Below, in pieces: positions 14,558 to 19,052 of a DNA stretch of 19,052 nucleotides; position 1 is the stretch's first letter; every line of letters starts with the position of its first letter. The stretch comes from JAPUIN01 sp041580375. GTDB lineage: Bacteria > Acidobacteriota > Polarisedimenticolia > Gp22-AA2. Location of the stretch: positions 1 through 19,052 of the forward strand of contig JBFGDZ010000058.1 of assembly GCA_041580375.1 (NCBI GenBank). Reading direction: 5' to 3'. Under the pieces are notes generated by a model. That model was not told where the DNA came from and searched no databases. It saw only the letters and a program-made list of their open reading frames with translations. Both the position numbers and the translations under genes were made by a program.

Positions 14558-16528
14558 ATGAGCGCCGCGCCGCCCTCCGCGGGAAAGGGGCGCTCCCGCG
14601 GCGCGATGTCGCCGCGCGGCATTCTCGCCTTCGCGGCGCTGGCGGCGGTGACGCTCCTCTGCGCGTGGCCCGCGCTGGACTCGTCCTTCACCTACGACGA
14701 GCAGGCGGGGATCGTGGAGAACCGCGCGGTGCGGCCGGGGGCGCCGATCGCGGCCCCCCTCGGGTATCGATTCTCCCCCGACCAGATGCGGCCGGTCTTC
14801 TTCCTGAGCCTGTGGCTGAACGCGCGGATCTCGGGCGTCGAACCGTTCCCGTTCCGCCTGAGCAACGTTCTCCTGCATCTCGCGTGCGGGCTCCTCGTCG
14901 GCCTGCTGCTCTCGCGCGCCGGCGATGCCGGGGCGGGGGCCGGTGACGCCGCAGGCTGGGAGCTCGCGCGATCGCCGGCGGGTCCGGCCGCGCTGGCGGG
15001 CACGGCCCTGTTCCTCCTGCATCCCCTGCAGTCGGAGTCGGTCTTCTACGTCTGGGGGCGCTCGGGCATCCTCTCCACGGCCGGCCTCCTCGGCGCCCTC
15101 CTCCTGGCCCTCGCAGCGGCCGGCGCACGCGGCGGCGGGGCGCGCGCGGCGTTCTGGTGCGGCGCCATTGCCGCGGAGACCCTGGCGCTGCTCTCCAAGG
15201 AGGAGGCGATCGTCCTGCCCCTCATCTTCTTTATATGGTGGACCCTGGCCGAGGGGAGGCGCGCGCCAGAGGGGCTGCGCCGGGCGGCCGTCCTGGCGGC
15301 GCCCGTGGCCCTCTTCCTGGCCGCGCGGGTCGCCCTGCTGGGCGCCGCCGGCCGCCAGGTGTACGCGCGCGGTCACGTCGACAACGTGCTGGGGCAGGCC
15401 GTGGTGACGCTCCGCACGATCCGGTTGATCCTGTTCCCCTCGGGCCAGAGCATCGATCCGGACGCGCGCGTGCCGCCGCTCGCGATCGGGCTCGCGGCCG
15501 CCGGGGCGTGCGCCGCGCTCGTCCTCCTGGCCGTCCTGCTGGCGCGTGAGGTCGATCCGGGCGGCGGCGCCCGTCGCTCGGCGATGCCGGCGCGGCTCGT
15601 CGCCTGCGGGGTCCTGACCGGGGCGGCCGGCGTCCTGATCTACTGGCTCGTGCCGCTTCCCGATCTGATGTCGGAGAGGCGCGCCTATCTGCCGATGCTC
15701 GGCGCCTCGATCGTCCTGGCCGGCCTCCTGCATGCCCTGCCGCGACGCTCTCGATCCCCGTCCGTCGCCGCGTGGCCGGCGGCACCTTCGCGCGGCGGGA
15801 GGATCCTCGTCCTCCTGGCGGCGCCGGTCCTCGCGCTCCTGCTTGCGCCGGCCCGGTACGCGCGGGCCGCCGTCTGTTCCGAGCCGCGCCGGCTCTGGGA
15901 GGAGGCGGCCCGCCGGGCACCCGATCGGACCCGCCCCGACATCAACCTCGGGGTGTTCGCGGCGGAGCGGGGGGACATGGATGCGGCCGCCGCGTTTTTC
16001 GATCGCGCCCTGGAGCTCGACCCCTCCCATCCCGAGGCGCTCTTCAACCGCGCCCGGATGCGCATGGACGCGGGCGATCTCGAGGGGGCCCGCGCCGATC
16101 TGGAGGCGGCCGTCGCCACCGATCCCGGCATGCTGCGCGCCCGCATCAACCTCGGCATCGTCTTCATCCGGCTGGGGGACCTCGCGAACGCGGAGGGGAT
16201 CCTGCGCGACGTCCTCGCGATTGACCCGGGGGAGCCGCGCACGCTGACGAACCTGGCGGAGGTGCTGCGGGCCACCGGCCGCGCGTCGGAATCGAAGGTC
16301 CTGTACCTCGAGGCGCTCGCCTCCGATCCGTCCTATGCGCACGCCGCAGCGCGCCTGGGCGTGGCGCTCGAGGACGAGGGGGATCTCGAGGGGGCGCTGG
16401 CCGCCTACCGCGGGTACCTCGCCCGGGGCCCCGCCACCGCAGGCGATCGGAGCGCGGTCCTCGAGAAGATCGCCGACATCGAGCGCCGGCTCGCCGCGCC
16501 GCCGGGCGCTGCCGCGGATCCGCGCTGA
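14558..16528 (+). CDS. TMTC-like polytopic membrane protein with C-terminal TPR repeats
   Basis: A 656-residue protein. Residues 1-435 form a polytopic membrane domain with about ten hydrophobic segments. Residues 455-630 hold about five TPR units (for example AERGDMDAAAAFFDRALELDPSHPEA, RLGDLANAEGILRDVLAIDPGEP). The membrane part resembles the GT-C-fold TMTC/DUF1736 proteins. It has an acidic TYDEQAGIVEN in the first loop (45-55), HPLQSESVFYVWGRSGILS (155-173, like the family HP-x-x-EAV-WI-GR block), and PDLMSERRAYLPMLG (368-382, like MAER-LYLPS-GF). TMTC proteins transfer mannose from a lipid carrier to protein. A similar role here is inferred and the sugar and target are unknown. The start is the ATG at 14558, two bases after the DUF2905 stop; an ATG at 14606 is possible. 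No strong ribosome-binding site is seen. Confidence 0.78.
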   Translation: MSAAPPSAGKGRSRGAMSPRGILAFAALAAVTLLCAWPALDSSFTYDEQAGIVENRAVRPGAPIAAPLGYRFSPDQMRPVFFLSLWLNARISGVEPFPFRLSNVLLHLACGLLVGLLLSRAGDAGAGAGDAAGWELARSPAGPAALAGTALFLLHPLQSESVFYVWGRSGILSTAGLLGALLLALAAAGARGGGARAAFWCGAIAAETLALLSKEEAIVLPLIFFIWWTLAEGRRAPEGLRRAAVLAAPVALFLAARVALLGAAGRQVYARGHVDNVLGQAVVTLRTIRLILFPSGQSIDPDARVPPLAIGLAAAGACAALVLLAVLLAREVDPGGGARRSAMPARLVACGVLTGAAGVLIYWLVPLPDLMSERRAYLPMLGASIVLAGLLHALPRRSRSPSVAAWPAAPSRGGRILVLLAAPVLALLLAPARYARAAVCSEPRRLWEEAARRAPDRTRPDINLGVFAAERGDMDAAAAFFDRALELDPSHPEALFNRARMRMDAGDLEGARADLEAAVATDPGMLRARINLGIVFIRLGDLANAEGILRDVLAIDPGEPRTLTNLAEVLRATGRASESKVLYLEALASDPSYAHAAARLGVALEDEGDLEGALAAYRGYLARGPATAGDRSAVLEKIADIERRLAAPPGAAADPR

Positions 16529-16530
16529 TA

Positions 16531-16588
16531 CGTGACTCGTCCGATCGTCCAGCGAGGGAAGCGTCGACGCACGATGCGGTGAGTCACG
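16531..16588. repeat. Inverted repeat between convergent genes, possible bidirectional terminator
   Basis: CGTGACTC (16531-16538) and GAGTCACG (16581-16588) are perfect 8-base arms around a 42-base loop that itself contains the palindrome GCGTCGACGC (16561-16570). It lies between the ends of the TMTC-like gene and the SPFH gene. There is no T tract, so a terminator function is uncertain. Confidence 0.35.
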
Positions 16589-16633
16589 CGGCCGCGCGAT
16601 CGGGAAGCTTTCGAACGCGGACCGCGGGCTGCC

Positions 16634-17587
16634 CTACGCGCGCGTCGCCCGAGGGGCCGGGCCGCCGGTCGCGGGCCACTGCTTGATGACGTTCATCGCC
16701 AGCGCGATCATCGAGCCGACGTCGGCCACGCTCGCCGGCAGGACGAGCGTGTTGCTTGTTTTCGCCAGCTCCCCGAAGCGGTTGATGTAGTCCTCGGCCA
16801 CGCGCAATTGGACGGCCTCGTAGCCGCCCGGCGCCTGGGTCGCCTCGGCCACCCTGCGCAGGCCTTCCGCCGTCGCCGCCGCGACCGCCAGGATCGCCGC
16901 GGCCTCCCCCTCGGCCTCGTTGATCTGGCGCTGCTTGGCCGCCTCCGAGGCCTTGATCACCTGCTGCTTGGCCCCCTCCGCGGCGTTGATGACGGCGTCG
17001 CGCTGCCCCTCCGACGTGAGGATGGTGGCGCGCTTCTCCCGCTCGGCCCGCATCTGCTTCTCCATCGCGTCCAGGACGTCGCGCGGCGGATTGATGTTCT
17101 TGATCTCGTAGCGCAGAACCTTGATGCCCCATGGATCGGACGCCTTGTCCAGCTCCTCGACGACCGACATGTTGATCTGGGTGCGCTCCTCGAACGTGCG
17201 GTCGAGATCGATCTTCCCGATCTCGCTGCGCAGCGTCGTCTGCGCCAGCTGCGAGATGGCGAACAGATAATTGGCGACGCCGTACGAGGCGCGCTGCGGG
17301 TCCATGACCTTGAGATAGAGAACGCCGTCCACGCCGACCTGCACGTTGTCGCGCGTGATGCAGATCTGCTCGGGGATGTCGGAGGCGACCTCCTTGAGGG
17401 TGTGCTTGTAGCGCACGTTGTCGAAGAACGGCAGCAGGATGTGGAAGCCGGCGTCCAGCACCTTGTGAAACTTCCCCAGCCGCTCCACGACGAACGCTTC
17501 CTGCTGCGGCACGACGACCGCGGTCTTGGCGATGACGACGATGACGAGAAGCGCGACGACGGCGAAGATGATGGCGGTCATGGTCAT
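16634..17587 (-). CDS. qmcA: SPFH/band-7 membrane protein (QmcA/paraslipin type)
   Basis: A 317-residue stomatin/prohibitin-like protein with one N-terminal membrane helix (about 4-22), then the band-7 core (VVPQQEAFVVERLGKFHKVLDAGFHILLPFFD). A long helical coiled-coil region is rich in Ala, Glu and Lys (about 185-250, AEGAKQQVIKASEAAKQRQINEAEGEAAAI). The C-terminus is hydrophobic (NTLVLPASVADVGSMIALAM). Such proteins form large oligomeric membrane rings linked to membrane microdomains and quality control. The ATG at 17587 has AGGGGA about ten bases upstream; a second ATG at 17581 is too far from it. The NfeD gene ends 33 bases upstream. SPFH-NfeD pairing is a well-known partnership, which supports the call. 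Confidence 0.92.
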   Translation of the reverse strand: MTMTAIIFAVVALLVIVVIAKTAVVVPQQEAFVVERLGKFHKVLDAGFHILLPFFDNVRYKHTLKEVASDIPEQICITRDNVQVGVDGVLYLKVMDPQRASYGVANYLFAISQLAQTTLRSEIGKIDLDRTFEERTQINMSVVEELDKASDPWGIKVLRYEIKNINPPRDVLDAMEKQMRAEREKRATILTSEGQRDAVINAAEGAKQQVIKASEAAKQRQINEAEGEAAAILAVAAATAEGLRRVAEATQAPGGYEAVQLRVAEDYINRFGELAKTSNTLVLPASVADVGSMIALAMNVIKQWPATGGPAPRATRA

Positions 17588-17620
17588 GGACGTGTCCCCT
17601 TGAGTGATGTCGGCGCCGCG

Positions 17621-18055
17621 TCAGGAGGCGCGCACGAAGAGCTTCAGCCCCTCCACCCGCTCGACCCGGCACGGCTGCCCCCGACCGACCGGGGTGGTTC
17701 CCACGTTCTTCGCCGTCCAGGAGGTGCCCCGCAGCTCCACCTTCCCCTCGGCCCCGGGCGCCAGGTCGGCGAGCGGCGCGACCTCCTGCCCCACGAGAGA
17801 GTCGACGCTCCCCCCGCGACGCGACCGCCTCCCCAACCTCTTGAGGATCGGCCCGCGCAGCGTCACGAGCGACACGACCGACAGGATGGAGAACAGCAGC
17901 CACTGCCACCAGACCGGCCCGCCCAGGCCCGCGGCCACGAGAGCGCCGACCACCAGGGCGGCCACGCCGAAGAACAGCAAAATGATGCCGCCCGGCACCG
18001 CAATCTCGGCCCCGAGCAGGACGAGCCCCGCGAGGATCCAGATCCACCATGTCAT
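17621..18055 (-). CDS. nfeD: NfeD-family membrane protein (short form)
   Basis: A 144-residue NfeD-like protein with closely spaced membrane helices (about 3-20, 22-42, 47-65) and a C-terminal OB-fold domain (about 85-144: GQEVAPLADLAPGAEGKVELRGTSWTAK, then CRVERVEGLKLFVR). The WWIWILAGLVLLGAEI start and LRGTSWTAK are typical. It lacks the ClpP-like protease part of long NfeD. I chose the ATG at 18055 because AGGAG lies eight bases upstream and the mature sequence starts there. A longer in-frame start at 18118 would add 21 residues with no family likeness and would fall at the predicted transcription start. It probably works with the SPFH protein encoded next. Confidence 0.9.
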   Translation of the reverse strand: MTWWIWILAGLVLLGAEIAVPGGIILLFFGVAALVVGALVAAGLGGPVWWQWLLFSILSVVSLVTLRGPILKRLGRRSRRGGSVDSLVGQEVAPLADLAPGAEGKVELRGTSWTAKNVGTTPVGRGQPCRVERVEGLKLFVRAS

Positions 18056-18119
18056 CGGAAAGGCTCCTGAAGGGATCGCGGCCCGACTCACAGCGTCGCC
18101 CGGACCGCGCGCGGCCATG

Positions 18120-18149
18120 AAGGTACCCGCCCCGGCCGCGCCCCGTCAA
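18120..18149 (-). promoter_or_regulatory. Predicted promoter of the nfeD-SPFH operon
   Basis: On the minus strand, TTGACG (complement of 18144-18149, five of six matches) is 18 bases from TACCTT (complement of 18120-18125, three of six). It would start transcription near 18113, leaving a leader of about 58 bases before the nfeD ATG at 18055. Confidence 0.4.
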
Positions 18150-18222
18150 CCGGCCCGCCGGCCCCCGGGCGTGCGCGGCCCGGCGGCACCCGGCAGCGTG
18201 CGTCCATCTCGCCGGTCCCGTG

Positions 18223-18252
18223 TGGACAGAACCGCGCTCCCCGTGGCATTCT
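18223..18252 (+). promoter_or_regulatory. Possible promoter of the tRNA-Leu gene
   Basis: TGGACA (18223-18228, five of six matches to the -35 consensus) lies 18 bases before CATTCT (18247-18252, a weak -10). A start near 18259 would leave about 26 bases before the tRNA. The -10 is poor, so this is tentative. Confidence 0.3.
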
Positions 18253-18284
18253 TCGCTATCAGGATCGAGCGTTCGCCCTCGAAT

Positions 18285-18373
18285 GCCGGAGTGGCGGAAC
18301 TGGTAGACGCACGGGACTCAAAATCCCGCGGACTTCACTGTCCATGTCGGTTCGAGTCCGACCTCCGGCACCA
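18285..18373 (+). tRNA. tRNA-Leu (anticodon CAA), CCA encoded
   Basis: An 89-base class II tRNA. The acceptor GCCGGAG (18285-18291) pairs with CTCCGGC (18363-18369), followed by A and an encoded CCA. The D arm holds GGTAGACGC. The anticodon stem CGGGA/TCCCG encloses the loop CTCAAAA, giving anticodon CAA, which reads UUG. A long variable arm (GGAC/GTCC around TTCACT) and the T arm GTCGG-TTCGAGT-CCGAC complete the fold. All stems are fully paired, so the gene looks functional. Confidence 0.95.
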
Positions 18374-18410
18374 TTCCCGCCGAAGCATTCGCTAAAATCG
18401 CACTCGAAGT

Positions 18411-18460
18411 CCCTCGGGCCAGAAGTCTATGTTGGTTCGACTCCCGCCCGGGGGCATCCA
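18411..18460 (+). pseudogene. Degenerate tRNA 3'-end-like segment with flanking hairpin, downstream of tRNA-Leu
   Basis: Bases 18424-18460 resemble the 3' end of the tRNA-Leu just upstream: GTC-ATGT-GG then TTCGA, a C/G-rich stem and GGCATCCA in place of GGCACCA. The T stem has a mismatch and no 5' half is present, so this is not a working tRNA. CCCTCGGGC (18411-18419) can pair with GCCCGGGGG (18446-18454) with one G-T pair. It could be a tRNA remnant or an old attachment-site copy. Confidence 0.35.
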
Positions 18461-18523
18461 CGATTCTCACTTCAACCGCGCAGGTTGTTGCCCGATTTCC
18501 TCGTCTCACGGCAGGCGCTGAGA

Positions 18524-18552
18524 TTGACAGACCTGAATAATCGGCGTATTAA
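18524..18552 (+). promoter_or_regulatory. Predicted strong promoter upstream of the FG-GAP protein gene
   Basis: A consensus TTGACA (18524-18529) is exactly 17 bases from TATTAA (18547-18552, four of six matches), in locally AT-rich DNA. The start would be near 18559. The stretch 18374-18717 otherwise holds no convincing gene: it contains tRNA-like pieces, this promoter and a leader ending in a small hairpin (18689-18703) beside the ribosome-binding site. Confidence 0.6.
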
Positions 18553-18717
18553 TCGATTAAACACGATTCCTTACATTTCGAAATGCGCGCCCCAGGGGGC
18601 AACCCTGTGTATCTGCCGGTCTCCTCTCCTCGTCCAACTCGCTCGGGAACTGTCCCGGGGTTCGAGCCTCCGTTCCGCAACGCGCACAAGAGATCAAATC
18701 TCTGGAGAGGTGCCTGC

Positions 18718-19052
18718 CTGAGTGGCGGCAGAGCGATCTTGATTGTGCTGTGCATCGTGGTGACTTCGGGTCACTCCAGCAGCGCTGCCACCCTGTTTCC
18801 GAATCCGGCGTTTCGGGTGGGAGATAGCCCCCGCTCAGTCGCCGTCGGAGATTTCAACGCCGACGGAGTTCAGGACCTGGCGGTTGTGAACAGCACCTCA
18901 GATGACGTCTCCATCCTGCTGGGCCTCGGCGACGGGTCCTTCGGCCCGCAGAGCCGCTTCGTGGTGGGAGACCAGCCCCGCTCCGTCGCCATTGGAGATT
19001 TCAACGCCGACGGAGCGCAGGACTTGGTCGTGCCGAACTTCAGCACAGATGA
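18718..19052 (+). CDS. Secreted FG-GAP/VCBS-repeat protein, 5' end only
   Basis: The reading frame is open from 18553 to the window edge and the 3' part is missing. It encodes a signal peptide (SGGRAILIVLCIVVTSGHSSSAA) and then FG-GAP/VCBS repeats of 49 residues: VGDSPRSVAVGDFNADGVQD in the first and VGDQPRSVAIGDFNADGAQD in the second. The DFNADGxQDL loop is a typical calcium-binding beta-propeller element, so this is probably an exported surface or secreted propeller protein. The start is uncertain. A CTG at 18718 has GGAGAGG seven bases upstream and gives a well-formed signal peptide. A TTG at 18739 lacks a charged N-terminus. The ATG at 18583 would add 45 residues that do not look coding. 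The function of the whole protein cannot be judged from two repeats. Confidence 0.75.
   Translation, partial: MSGGRAILIVLCIVVTSGHSSSAATLFPNPAFRVGDSPRSVAVGDFNADGVQDLAVVNSTSDDVSILLGLGDGSFGPQSRFVVGDQPRSVAIGDFNADGAQDLVVPNFSTD
18817..19052 (+). repeat. 147-base tandem coding repeat of the FG-GAP protein
   Basis: The unit starting at 18817 recurs at 18964, 147 bases (49 codons) later, and runs off the window. The two copies are very similar at DNA level, including the identical block GGAGATTTCAACGCCGACGG, which suggests recent duplication or gene conversion. Confidence 0.8.

Noticed and set aside
18559..18717. A riboswitch in the leader of the FG-GAP gene (for example c-di-GMP type)
   Set aside because: Short GC stems are present, but I cannot match the conserved core of any riboswitch class.
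18583..18720. ATG at 18583 as the start of the FG-GAP protein
   Set aside because: It has no ribosome-binding site, and the 45 extra residues are Pro/Arg-rich and precede an otherwise well-formed signal peptide. It cannot be fully excluded.
18344..18721. A 125-codon plus-strand open frame starting inside tRNA-Leu
   Set aside because: It begins within the tRNA, shows no signal or family motif, and ends where the FG-GAP ribosome-binding site and start are found in another frame.
18704..18790. Possible tRNA-Ser starting GGAGAGGTGCCTG with a GAGTGG D arm
   Set aside because: The D-arm region has extra bases, no anticodon arm folds well, and there is no CCTCTCC partner for the acceptor about 85 bases on. 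The GGAGAGG is better explained as a ribosome-binding site.

Overview
The window is GC-rich chromosomal DNA from a diderm bacterium. Evidence for an outer membrane is a TonB/ExbB/ExbD system, lipobox-bearing lipoproteins, and Mpl plus DapF, which point to meso-diaminopimelate peptidoglycan. The gene mix (one ExbB with two ExbDs, TonB and a TPR lipoprotein; HslVU; ADP-forming acyl-CoA synthetase; a TMTC-like membrane protein with TPRs) would suit Acidobacteriota or a related high-GC diderm lineage. That assignment is an inference and was not tested. Most genes are housekeeping and tightly packed. Only the right end looks accessory.

Layout. (1) 1-4368, minus strand: an operon of TPR lipoprotein, tonB, exbB, exbD, exbD and mpl (cut by the left edge), with a good promoter near 4473-4502. 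(2) 4571-4992, minus: a stand-alone sigma-70 region-4 protein with a textbook terminator. (3) 4993-5309: a divergent control region with a TTGACA promoter for the plus-strand genes and a four-run G-quadruplex motif. (4) 5310-7839, plus: a PolX/PHP protein whose polymerase active site appears to be lost, followed at once by endonuclease III. (5) 14276-7775, minus: ADP-forming acyl-CoA synthetase, hslV, hslU, an LptM-like/Fn3 lipoprotein, dapF and a PGPGW membrane protein, with very short gaps or overlaps and four consecutive non-ATG starts. A strong candidate promoter for hslVU lies inside the Arg-rich 3' tail of the synthetase gene. (6) 14316-16528, plus: a DUF2905 membrane protein and a TMTC-like membrane/TPR protein, divergent from block 5 across only 39 bp. 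(7) 18055-16634, minus: NfeD and SPFH/QmcA-type membrane proteins. (8) 18285-18373, plus: tRNA-Leu(CAA), followed by more AT-rich DNA with degenerate tRNA-3'-end-like pieces, a strong promoter and the start of a secreted FG-GAP/VCBS repeat protein that runs off the right edge.

Functionally, blocks 1 and 5 serve the cell envelope and protein quality control, block 4 DNA repair, and block 7 membrane-domain maintenance. No phage, transposase, CRISPR array or complete defence system is visible. The best leads are the apparently polymerase-dead PolX, the synthetase tail that runs through the hslVU promoter, the LptM/Fn3 fusion beside dapF, the one-ExbB/two-ExbD/TonB/TPR cluster with its tetrapeptide-repeat TonB linker, and the possible tRNA-Leu-associated island boundary.
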